From CAZWUW01 sp964636895 (lineage in GTDB: Bacteria; Bacillota; Thermincolia; Thermincolales; CAZWUW01): 28,444 bases of DNA. The position numbers and the translations under genes are program-made. The DNA is taken from positions 1 to 28,444 of the forward strand of contig CAZWUW010000037.1 in NCBI GenBank assembly GCA_964636895.1. The letters are read 5' to 3'. This document shows, one piece after another, positions 1 through 6,227 of the stretch (within the stretch, counting starts at the first letter, position 1; every line of letters starts with the position of its first letter). The notes beneath the pieces were generated by a model. That model made no database searches, was not told the origin of the DNA, and saw nothing but the letters and a program-made list of their open reading frames with translations.

Positions 1-798
1 ATCGCAAAACGCAGCGACTTGTTGTCGGTGCGGTTGATGACGCCGGGCATGATGCTAAAATATGGAGCCAAGATGTCTAATTCGAATGGAAATGTGGTCA
101 GTCCTGAAGAGATTATTGAGAAGTATGGTGCCTATACGGCCCGGCTTTTTATCCTTTTTGCCGCTCCACCGGAGCGGGATTTGGAATGGAGCGACCAGGG
201 GGTGGAGGGGGCTTTCCGCTTCCTCAACCGGGTCTGGCGGCTGGCGGCCGCATATGTTGACGGCCATAATGGGAGCGGCGTGGTGGCAGTTATGTCGCCG
301 GCGGATAAAGAAATGCGCCGGGTGACCCATTATACTATCAAAAAGGTAACAGAAGATATTAACCTGCGTTTTAACTTTAATACTGCTATCAGCGCTATCA
401 TGGAACTGGTAAATGCCCTTTATCTGTACCGGGACAAGAACCCGCAGCGTAACAGCGCGGTGGAAGCCGAGGCCATTAATAACCTGATTATTTTATTGGC
501 GCCTTTTGCGCCGCATGTGGCAGAAGAGCTCTGGCAGGCCGTGGGTTATCAGGACAGTGTCCATAAACAGGCGTGGCCTGAATATGACCCTGCGGCCCTA
601 GTGCAGGATGAACTGGAGATTGTGGTGCAGGTCAACGGCAAGGTCAAGGATCGGCTGACAGTGCCTGCCGACATGGACAAAGCAGCTATGGAGCAGTTTG
701 CTATGGAGCAGGAGAAGATAAAGGCGCTGATTGAAGGCAAAACCATCGTCAAAGTGGTGGGGGTACCAAAGAAGCTGGTGAATATTGTGGTGAAGTGA
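1..798 (+). CDS. leuS: Leucyl-tRNA synthetase, C-terminal part (5' end outside window)
   Basis: This class I synthetase charges tRNA-Leu in the cytosol. The frame is open from base 1, so only about the last 265 residues are present. Visible parts are the end of the catalytic core (GAKMS, then IIEKYGA and LFAAPPERDLEWSDQGVEG), the helical anticodon-binding domain (TEDINLRFNFNTAISAIMEL; LLAPFAPHVAEELW) and the C-terminal domain (QVNGKVKDRL). The KMSKS loop reads KMSNSNGN instead of the family KMSKSKGN. Nearby conserved positions also differ (LKYG for LKDG, KYGAYTAR for KYGADTAR), all within the first 150 bases. The rest matches the family well. This may be poor sequence at an assembly edge rather than real loss of function. 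The gene ends at a strong terminator shared with the converging minus operon. Confidence 0.95.
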   Translation: MAKRSDLLSVRLMTPGMMLKYGAKMSNSNGNVVSPEEIIEKYGAYTARLFILFAAPPERDLEWSDQGVEGAFRFLNRVWRLAAAYVDGHNGSGVVAVMSPADKEMRRVTHYTIKKVTEDINLRFNFNTAISAIMELVNALYLYRDKNPQRNSAVEAEAINNLIILLAPFAPHVAEELWQAVGYQDSVHKQAWPEYDPAALVQDELEIVVQVNGKVKDRLTVPADMDKAAMEQFAMEQEKIKALIEGKTIVKVVGVPKKLVNIVVK

Positions 799-821
799 AA
801 TAATAATAATTTAGTGATAAG

Positions 822-851
822 AAAAAAGGGTTGCCGGTCGGCAACCCTTTT
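822..851. terminator. Bidirectional intrinsic terminator between leuS and the minus operon
   Basis: The stem GGGTTGCCG (828-836) pairs with CGGCAACCC (839-847) and is extended by A/T pairs on both sides. The six A's at 822-827 act as the U-tract for the minus strand, and the T's from 848 act for the plus strand. It lies 24-30 bases beyond the ends of both converging genes. Confidence 0.9.
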
Positions 852-881
852 ACTTTTTACACTCCTGCAGAGCTTTGGCAA

Positions 882-2072
882 TCACCGATTGCACAGAGGG
901 CGCGCATCGTTTTCCGCTTGCACGGGGTGGTCAGCCTTCCGGCGCGGCGGCCGCGGGCCCTGGTATTGATAATATTGGCATTCAATCCGCCCATTATAAA
1001 GTTTTCGCCGCTTGTCCGCTTTACGGCCGAAAAGCGCTTCAAACCTGGGGTGGGAGGTAATGATATAATAAGACCATGTATCCAGGGCGCTAAATACCTG
1101 ACCCATTTCCCGGTAGAGTTGTTCCACCTCATTGGCTTCGCCAAGGCGTTCGCCGTAAGGTGGGTTACAAATTATGTAGCCGTATTTTGCTTTCGTCCGC
1201 ACTTCTGATAACGGTAGCCGCTGAAAATGAATCTGTTTGTCCACACCGGCCATTTTGGCGTGATAACGGGCCAGGCTCAGTACTTTTTCGTCGATATCGG
1301 TGCCGACAATATTCAACTGCCCGTCGTGTTCCACCAGATCCAGGGCTTCCTGCCAGGCTTCCTGCCATAGGGCTTTGGGCACTGACGGCCAATTTTCGGC
1401 GGCAAAGCTGCGTTTGATGCCGGGGGCTATATTCAGACCAATCAAGGCTGCTTCAATGGGGATAGTGCCGGAACCGCATAACGGATCCATGAACGCCCGG
1501 TCGGGGAACCAGTGGGCCAGGGTAATCATAGCGGCGGCTAGGGTCTCTTTTATCGGCGCTTCATTAGCCAGTTTGCGATAGCCCCTTTTATGCAGCCCTA
1601 CCCCGCTGGTATCAATGGTCAGAGTGGCTTCGTCTTTTAGCAAGGCCACCTCAATGGTATAGCGCGGGCCGTCTTCGGCAAACCATTCCCGACGGTATTT
1701 TTTCTTCATAGACTCCACTACGGCTTTTTTTACTATCGCCTGGCAGTCCGGGACGCTATAAAGTTTGGAGTTAATCGATTTGCCGTTAACCGGAAAATTA
1801 GCGTTGACCGGCAGCCAGTCCGGCCAGGGCAGGGCTTTGGTTTGCTGAAAAAGCTCTTCAAAGGTGGTGGCCTTAAAGGAACCCATTTTCAGCAAAACCC
1901 GGTCTGCTGTCCGTAGCCAGAGGTTAGTCCGGCAAATAGCCGATTCGTCGGCAACAAAGGTAACCCGACCGTTTTCCACGGTTACGTCATCATATCCCAG
2001 GTCTTTTATTTCCCTGGCTACCACTGCTTCCAGACCGAAGGTGGCGGTTGCTATTAAGGCAATTTTGGACAT
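882..2072 (-). CDS. rlmL: THUMP-domain class I 23S rRNA methyltransferase (RlmL/YpsC family)
   Basis: Predicted SAM-dependent N2-guanine methyltransferase of 23S rRNA. The 396-residue protein has an N-terminal ferredoxin-like/THUMP region (about 1-160; typical opening IALIATATFGLEAVVAREI). The C-terminal Rossmann methyltransferase domain has DPLCGSGT (196-203), GTDID (257-261) and the catalytic NPPYGE (303-308), which is characteristic of N-methylation of guanine or adenine. Length matches the short Firmicute YpsC group, not the long fused E. coli RlmKL. The ATG is preceded by an AGGAG-type ribosome site. It is the last gene of a three-gene minus operon, 15 nt after the DUF1624 gene, and ends at the terminator shared with leuS. 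Older annotation often calls this family N6-adenine DNA methylase, but the THUMP domain argues for RNA. The exact target base is inferred. Confidence 0.88.
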   Translation of the reverse strand: MSKIALIATATFGLEAVVAREIKDLGYDDVTVENGRVTFVADESAICRTNLWLRTADRVLLKMGSFKATTFEELFQQTKALPWPDWLPVNANFPVNGKSINSKLYSVPDCQAIVKKAVVESMKKKYRREWFAEDGPRYTIEVALLKDEATLTIDTSGVGLHKRGYRKLANEAPIKETLAAAMITLAHWFPDRAFMDPLCGSGTIPIEAALIGLNIAPGIKRSFAAENWPSVPKALWQEAWQEALDLVEHDGQLNIVGTDIDEKVLSLARYHAKMAGVDKQIHFQRLPLSEVRTKAKYGYIICNPPYGERLGEANEVEQLYREMGQVFSALDTWSYYIITSHPRFEALFGRKADKRRKLYNGRIECQYYQYQGPRPPRRKADHPVQAENDARPLCNR

Positions 2073-2087
2073 ATGCTCGCTCCTATT

Positions 2088-2789
2088 TCAACCGGTTATT
2101 TTTTTATAAAGACTAATGGCCATCAATAACAATGGCTGGTGTACCAGATAGACAAAAAGGGTATGCTCCCCCAGGTAACTGAACGGGTTCATTGGCGGAG
2201 TGAAACTAAACAGGCTTTTGCGCTCAGGATAAATGAATTTGCCAAGGGCAATGCCGTAGAGAAATACCCCGAGCCACGGCAGCAGCGGATAGTAATCCGC
2301 AGATACCCAGGCACTGCCGGTGAGATTAAAGATAAACAGGTAATTATGGGGCATGTATATGCTGTCCAGGTACTGGCCTAAAATTATTACTATAGTACCC
2401 AAAACCGGCAGCAAGTATTTATTTAGACCCCGGAACAAAGGGTACAATAAAATGCATGTGCCTATAAAATGCAGAATCCCAAACTTTATGCCATAGTCCG
2501 GGTTATACAGATGAGAGGCAGCGGTAATCAACATCCCTACCGCCAGGAATTTAACCCCCCGTCTGACGTTATTGCGGCTAAAGGAACTGCTGATGGCCGA
2601 AATAACCATAAATAATATGGCCGACAGCTTGCCAATATAAAAATAAACACCGCTGTTGTACTGTACCGGGTAGCCATAGAATTCCTTGAGATTAAAAAGC
2701 AGATGAAAAATAATCATCAGCAGCAGCGCAATGCCCCGCAGAAAATCAATCTCCCATATCCGCCCGGCATTTTTTCCGGTCATTGCCAT
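2088..2789 (-). CDS. DUF1624 (heparan-alpha-glucosaminide N-acetyltransferase-like) membrane protein
   Basis: This 233-residue integral membrane protein has about seven hydrophobic segments. The N-terminus carries the family signature WEIDFLRGIALLLMIIFHL, in which Arg and His flank the first helices, followed by further helices and a C-terminal LGEHTLFVYLVHQPLLL segment typical of membrane acyltransferase-like folds. DUF1624 proteins resemble the lysosomal enzyme HGSNAT that acetylates glucosamine ends, but the bacterial substrate is unknown. It may modify a cell-surface glycan. The start is supported by an AAGGAG site a few bases upstream of the ATG. It lies 6 nt after the methyltransferase gene and 15 nt before the rlmL-like gene, so all three are probably co-transcribed. 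Confidence 0.85.
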   Translation of the reverse strand: MAMTGKNAGRIWEIDFLRGIALLLMIIFHLLFNLKEFYGYPVQYNSGVYFYIGKLSAILFMVISAISSSFSRNNVRRGVKFLAVGMLITAASHLYNPDYGIKFGILHFIGTCILLYPLFRGLNKYLLPVLGTIVIILGQYLDSIYMPHNYLFIFNLTGSAWVSADYYPLLPWLGVFLYGIALGKFIYPERKSLFSFTPPMNPFSYLGEHTLFVYLVHQPLLLMAISLYKKITG

Positions 2790-2795
2790 AACTCC

Positions 2796-3536
2796 TTATT
2801 CTGTGCGTTTTTGTAACAGAAACCAGGCGCAGCCATGCGAAGTACCGGTATCAACCAAATTGAAGCCTGCCGTATCGAGTAATTTATGCCATTTGTCCCA
2901 GGATAAAGAAATAAAAAGGATCAGAAAATTCATTAGCCAAAAAGCTGGCAGGTTGCGCACGTGCACCAGCATGAAAAAACAGCCCCGGGGTTTGATAACA
3001 CGGTGAATTTCAGCCAAAGCGGCAGCTTTGTTATCTCCCAGTTGGTCCACCAGCAGTGAGCTTACAACCAAATCAAAAGTCTCGACAGGGAAGGGTAGTG
3101 CCAGCACATTGGCCCGGATAATTTTTACCCGTTCCGCCACTCCGGCGGCAGCAGCATTACGATAGGTCAACTCAGGGCTGTTCTCTCTGATATAGTCGTG
3201 TTCAAAAGTATCAATGCCGGTGATTTTTCCTAACTTTAGGCGTTTGGCCACGGCGATGGTAAGCCTGCCGCTGCCGCAGCCGGCATCCAGCACCTTTTCG
3301 TTGCCGAAAATCGTTAATTGGGGCGGTACTTCCAGCGGACTGTCGGGGCGGTAAATAAGTTTTATGGCGGCGAAAGCCAGGAAGCCTTGTAAACCTAAAA
3401 ACATAAGCACTGCACCAGGCAGCGGCAATTGAAACCTGATTAACGTCAGGCCCCCGGCGGTTAGCAGCAGGCCAATACCCATGGGGCCGTAGATCCAACC
3501 GGGTCCGTAGCCGAAATCCAGTTTATGTTCGCTCAT
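2796..3536 (-). CDS. Membrane-anchored class I SAM-dependent methyltransferase
   Basis: The 246-residue protein has two predicted N-terminal transmembrane helices (about 16-33 and 39-61) and then a soluble Rossmann methyltransferase domain. Motif I is KVLDAGCGSGR (81-91), an acidic motif II follows in GIDTFEHD, and a motif IV-like DLVVSSLLVDQLGD and an EIHRVIKPRG post-motif are also visible. A hydrophobic stretch near FWLMNFLILFISLSWDKW may touch the membrane again. The substrate is unknown; membrane anchoring suggests a lipid, quinone or other hydrophobic substrate, which is inference. The ATG follows AAAGGAG at a good distance. It is the first gene of the minus operon, downstream of the promoter at 3610-3637. 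Confidence 0.82.
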   Translation of the reverse strand: MSEHKLDFGYGPGWIYGPMGIGLLLTAGGLTLIRFQLPLPGAVLMFLGLQGFLAFAAIKLIYRPDSPLEVPPQLTIFGNEKVLDAGCGSGRLTIAVAKRLKLGKITGIDTFEHDYIRENSPELTYRNAAAAGVAERVKIIRANVLALPFPVETFDLVVSSLLVDQLGDNKAAALAEIHRVIKPRGCFFMLVHVRNLPAFWLMNFLILFISLSWDKWHKLLDTAGFNLVDTGTSHGCAWFLLQKRTE

Positions 3537-3609
3537 ATAATCTCCTTTATCAGCGGAAACAATGCGACCTGTATAGTATTATATTACAAATATGCCGCCG
3601 TGTCCTGTC

Positions 3610-3637
3610 ATTATATGGTATTTACCGGCTGTGACAA
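3610..3637 (-). promoter_or_regulatory. Predicted sigma-A promoter for the minus operon
   Basis: On the minus strand, TTGTCA (3632-3637) is a -35 element and TATAAT (3610-3615) a -10 element, with a 16-nt spacer. The -35 lies inside the TGTGA-N6-TCACA palindrome, so a bound regulator would be expected to block this promoter. Confidence 0.6.
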
Positions 3638-3645
3638 AAATCACA
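3630..3645. promoter_or_regulatory. Perfect CRP/FNR-superfamily-like operator TGTGA-N6-TCACA
   Basis: TGTGA (3630-3634) and TCACA (3641-3645) form an exact inverted repeat around CAAAAA, matching the general CRP consensus. It lies between two divergent methyltransferase genes. Its centre (3637.5) is about 64 nt upstream of the start expected from the plus-strand promoter, close to a class I activator position, and it overlaps the -35 of the minus promoter. The cognate regulator is not in this window. Confidence 0.5.
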
Positions 3646-3665
3646 CTTTTATACTGCCTTTGTCA

Positions 3666-3695
3666 TTGCAAGACTGTCCTCATTTGGGGTACACT
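3666..3695 (+). promoter_or_regulatory. Predicted sigma-A promoter for the plus operon starting at 3769
   Basis: TTGCAA (3666-3671) and TACACT (3690-3695) with an 18-nt spacer lie upstream of the 3769 gene. The predicted 5' leader is about 65 nt. Confidence 0.45.
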
Positions 3696-3768
3696 GTGCT
3701 TAAGGTGATGAGGAGTGATTGTGCATGCTCTTTGCGGCCAGGAAGTTCAGGTAGGAGGTTGATGGGAG

Positions 3769-4557
3769 ATGACGGAAAATCTACCGCCGGAAAACCTTTT
3801 TAATGGTTTTGGCAACGAATATGACCGTATGATTAGCTGGGAGGCCAGGTTAGAGCGGGAAGGGCCTTTTTTGCAGGCCCGCTTCCGGGAATATAACGTC
3901 CGGAGCGTCCTGGACGCCGCCTGTGGCACCGGCCGGCATGCTTTGCTTTTTGCGACCTGGGGCCTGGCAGTGACCGGGGCCGACTTAAGTCCGACAATGG
4001 TGGAAACGGCGCGTGCGCTGGCTGTCAAGCAAGGGCTGCCGGTCCGTTTTGTACAGGCCGGTTTTGGCAGTCTGGCCGGCGAAACCGGTGCGCAGTATGA
4101 TGCCGTGGTTTGTCTGGGTAATTCCCTGCCGCATTTAAGGAATTCCGCTGACTTGCAGACGGCTTTGGCGGATTTTTGCCGGGCGCTGCGTCCGGGCGGA
4201 GTACTGGTGCTGCAGAACCGGAATTATGACCGCATACTGGCGGAAAAAAGCCGCTTTATGCCGTTAAACCAGTATAAAAAAGGTAAAGAAGAAACTCTTT
4301 ACCTGCGTATCACCGATTTTCCGGTTGACGACCAGGCTGGTCATATCACCTTTAATATTGTTGTGATGCAAAAAGACGCTGCCGGGATATGGAGTTACCG
4401 TGCATATGCGGAGGAACTGCAACCCTGGCGGCAGGCAGAACTGGCTGCTGCTCTTGGCGCCGCCGGGTTTAAAAAATTACGGCATTATGGAGATTACAGC
4501 GGTGCGGAATATATACCTGAAACCAGTACAGATTTGATTATTGTCGCGGAAAAATGA
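3769..4557 (+). CDS. Class I SAM-dependent methyltransferase (soluble)
   Basis: The 262-residue cytosolic protein has no membrane segments. It opens with a substrate-lid type region (NLFNGFGNEYDRMISWEARL), then motif I SVLDAACGTGR (46-56), an acidic end of strand 2 in VTGADLSPTMVETAR (68-82), a motif IV-like AVVCLGNSLPHL and a FCRALRPGGVLVLQNRNYD post-motif. The C-terminal half is a beta-rich extension seen in glycine/sarcosine-methyltransferase-like and small-molecule methyltransferases, but the substrate cannot be named from sequence. GGAGG lies about 11 nt before the ATG and GGGAG directly abuts it. It is the first gene of a plus-strand run with the CGGC protein and siroheme reductase. It is not closely similar to the membrane-anchored methyltransferase across the divergent promoter. 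Confidence 0.82.
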   Translation: MTENLPPENLFNGFGNEYDRMISWEARLEREGPFLQARFREYNVRSVLDAACGTGRHALLFATWGLAVTGADLSPTMVETARALAVKQGLPVRFVQAGFGSLAGETGAQYDAVVCLGNSLPHLRNSADLQTALADFCRALRPGGVLVLQNRNYDRILAEKSRFMPLNQYKKGKEETLYLRITDFPVDDQAGHITFNIVVMQKDAAGIWSYRAYAEELQPWRQAELAAALGAAGFKKLRHYGDYSGAEYIPETSTDLIIVAEK

Positions 4558-4595
4558 ATTACAAAACTATTATAATTTAACAGGGGGATGATGGT

Positions 4596-5111
4596 ATGGA
4601 ATGGTCAAAAGAGGCTCTGACGGAATTGGATAGTGTCCCCCGTTTTGTGCGGGGCATGGCAAAAAGCGCTGTGGAAAAGGCGGCGCGGGAACAGGGGCTG
4701 ACCAGTGTAACGCTGGAGGTGGTACGGGAAACCAAGGAGAAGTATTTTTCCTTACTGGGCAAAGAAAAAGAAGGGGCTGCCAAAACTACCAAAATAGCGG
4801 TGGTGCGATGTGACACTGTGTCTGAGGTTTGCCCAGGTGTAGGGTGCCTGAAGGCGTTTAAGCACCGGAAACTGAATTTTGCAGAATACGGCCCGGATAC
4901 GGAGCTTATCGGGTTTTTTACCTGTGGCGGCTGTTCCGGCAGGCGGGTATCGCGGTTGGTGGAAAAGCTGCTGGATTATGACCTGGATATTGTACATTTG
5001 AGTTCATGCATGTTGATGGACGGCGATTATCCCAAGTGTCTCTTCAAAAACCGGATTAAACAGACTATTGAGCAAAAAGGAGTCCAAGTTGTAGAAGGGA
5101 CTCACCATTAA
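4596..5111 (+). CDS. PCP_red-like plus CGGC domain protein, cysteine-rich putative metal/redox protein
   Basis: The 171-residue protein has two parts. Residues 1-50 (W-S-x-E-A, VPRFVRG, SAVEKAAREQGLTSVTLEVV) look like the PCP_red domain, named after the C-terminus of light-independent protochlorophyllide reductase subunit B and found in many anaerobe redox proteins. Residues 66-170 are a CGGC domain with Cys72, Cys79, Cys84, the diagnostic C110-G-G-C113, and Cys138 and Cys148, ending in the usual VVEGTH. CGGC domains are thought to bind metal or a cluster; no reaction is established. It starts at an ATG after GGGGGATG. It sits 38 nt after the methyltransferase and 111 nt before the siroheme reductase, which suggests a role in electron supply or cofactor handling for that enzyme (inference). 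Confidence 0.8.
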   Translation: MEWSKEALTELDSVPRFVRGMAKSAVEKAAREQGLTSVTLEVVRETKEKYFSLLGKEKEGAAKTTKIAVVRCDTVSEVCPGVGCLKAFKHRKLNFAEYGPDTELIGFFTCGGCSGRRVSRLVEKLLDYDLDIVHLSSCMLMDGDYPKCLFKNRIKQTIEQKGVQVVEGTHH

Positions 5112-5226
5112 CAGTAAGTGCGGGGCATGTGTGGAGAACTGCCCGGTGCGGCGGATATACATAAATACTATCCAAAAGGAAAAACTACAAAAAGCAGAAC
5201 ATAAAGAACGGAGGCTATCACCATGA
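5107..5226 (+). other. Ferredoxin-like cysteine motif in the gap before the siroheme reductase; possible small ORF or remnant
   Basis: Frame 1 is open from just after a TAG at 5092-5094 to a TGA at 5224-5226. It encodes SKCGACVENCPVRRIYI, the last three cysteines and CP of a classical 4Fe-4S ferredoxin motif (CxxCxxCxxxCP). The expected first cysteine position is AAC (Asn, 5110-5112). There is no ATG, GTG or TTG ahead of the motif; the only candidate is ATT at 5107, with GAAGGGA seven bases before it. The TGA overlaps the next gene's ATG as ATGA, the pattern of translationally coupled genes. It could be a 39-aa degenerate ferredoxin, a frameshifted extension of the CGGC protein, or chance. 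The motif itself is clear; expression is uncertain. Confidence 0.4.
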
Positions 5227-6101
5227 CTTTTACTAAAAACACAACTATTGCCGAGGTATTGCATGCCAACCCCAAAACCGCTGATGTGCTGCGTTCTGTC
5301 GGCATGCAGTGTCTGGGTTGTCCTTCGGCGGCGGGTGAATCTATTGCCGGGGCTGCCCTGACCCATGGCATGAATGCGGATGAGCTGCTGGCTAAATTAA
5401 ACGCTGTCGAGCCGGGGACAATAAGCTCTGAGACCGAATCCTTGGCCCAACCAAGGGGAGCGGTGCTGCAGCGGGATAAAAAAAGCTATGCTATCGTGCC
5501 GCATATACCGGGCGGGATTACAAACCCGGCAACGCTGCGGAAGATTGCCGATGTAGCCGAAAAATACGGTGCGGCGGCAATCAAGGCCACCTCCGCTCAG
5601 CGGTTGGCTATTGTTGGCTTACAGCACAGCGATGTGGAAAAGGCCTGGGCTGACCTGGGCATGGACCCCGCGCACGCTGTAGGGCTGTGTATGCGTAGTG
5701 TGAAAATATGCCCGGGCACCACCTTTTGTAAAAGGGGTCAGCAGGATGCCGTCGGCCTCGGACTTGAACTGGACAAAAAATATCACGGTATGGAACTCCC
5801 CAGTAAGTTTAAAATGGCCGTCAGCGGTTGCCAAAACTCCTGCTCTGAGCCGGCGGTAAGGGATATTGGGGTTATGGGCACTCCCAAGGGTTATGTTGTA
5901 ATGGTTGGCGGCAATGCCGGCATCAAGCCCCGGTTGGGTGAGCGCATTGCCGCTCAATTGGAGCCGGACCAGGTAATGGCCTTGGTAGAAAAGATTATTA
6001 ACTGGTACCGGGAAAACGGCAAACGCAATGAACGAATTGGCGCGCATATCGATCGTATCGGGCTGGATATATTTAAAAAGGGCGTCGGCATAGAGGCATA
6101 A
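5223..6101 (+). CDS. DUF1858-fused siroheme/4Fe-4S nitrite or sulfite reductase-like protein
   Basis: The 292-residue protein has an N-terminal DUF1858 domain (1-62; Cys30 and Cys33 in QCLGCP), then a ferredoxin-like half-domain (about 88-150; YAIVPHIPGG, LRKIADVAEKYG, ATSAQRLAIVG) and the nitrite/sulfite reductase 4Fe-4S domain. Cys163-x5-Cys169 and Cys203-x3-Cys207 are the four ligands that hold the cluster coupled to siroheme. The domain layout is that of a small, single-repeat siroheme reductase like the low-molecular-weight sulfite reductases of sulfate reducers, shorter than the duplicated CysI/NirA type. Sulfite versus nitrite cannot be decided here. DUF1858 is often attached to redox proteins and may receive electrons or sense redox. 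The start ATG follows CGGAGG at a short distance. A strong terminator at 6114 ends the run. Confidence 0.85.
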   Translation: MTFTKNTTIAEVLHANPKTADVLRSVGMQCLGCPSAAGESIAGAALTHGMNADELLAKLNAVEPGTISSETESLAQPRGAVLQRDKKSYAIVPHIPGGITNPATLRKIADVAEKYGAAAIKATSAQRLAIVGLQHSDVEKAWADLGMDPAHAVGLCMRSVKICPGTTFCKRGQQDAVGLGLELDKKYHGMELPSKFKMAVSGCQNSCSEPAVRDIGVMGTPKGYVVMVGGNAGIKPRLGERIAAQLEPDQVMALVEKIINWYRENGKRNERIGAHIDRIGLDIFKKGVGIEA

Positions 6102-6113
6102 GGTGTTTAGGAG

Positions 6114-6143
6114 CCGTGTAGCATAAGCTGCACGGTTTTTTTT
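6114..6143 (+). terminator. Intrinsic terminator after the siroheme reductase gene
   Basis: CCGTGTAGC (6114-6122) pairs with GCTGCACGG (6127-6135) through one G-U pair, with loop ATAA, followed by eight T's (6136-6143). It separates the reductase run from the cytochrome peroxidase-like gene. Confidence 0.93.
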
Positions 6144-6155
6144 GTTTGCTTTCGG

Positions 6156-6183
6156 TTGCATAAATGCACTGAAACGTTAATAT
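6156..6183 (+). promoter_or_regulatory. Candidate promoter for the cytochrome peroxidase-like gene
   Basis: TTGCAT (6156-6161) and TAATAT (6178-6183), with a 16-nt spacer, lie directly after the terminator. If used, the TTG at 6156 cannot be the start codon of the following gene. Confidence 0.35.
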
Positions 6184-6227
6184 ATTTATATGAGCAGCTG
6201 AATTTAAATCGAGGGGAGGTGGGAAGA

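Noticed and set aside
5619..6161. A 180-codon minus frame opposite the siroheme reductase
   Set aside because: It lacks a ribosome site, crosses a terminator and is antisense to a well-supported enzyme.
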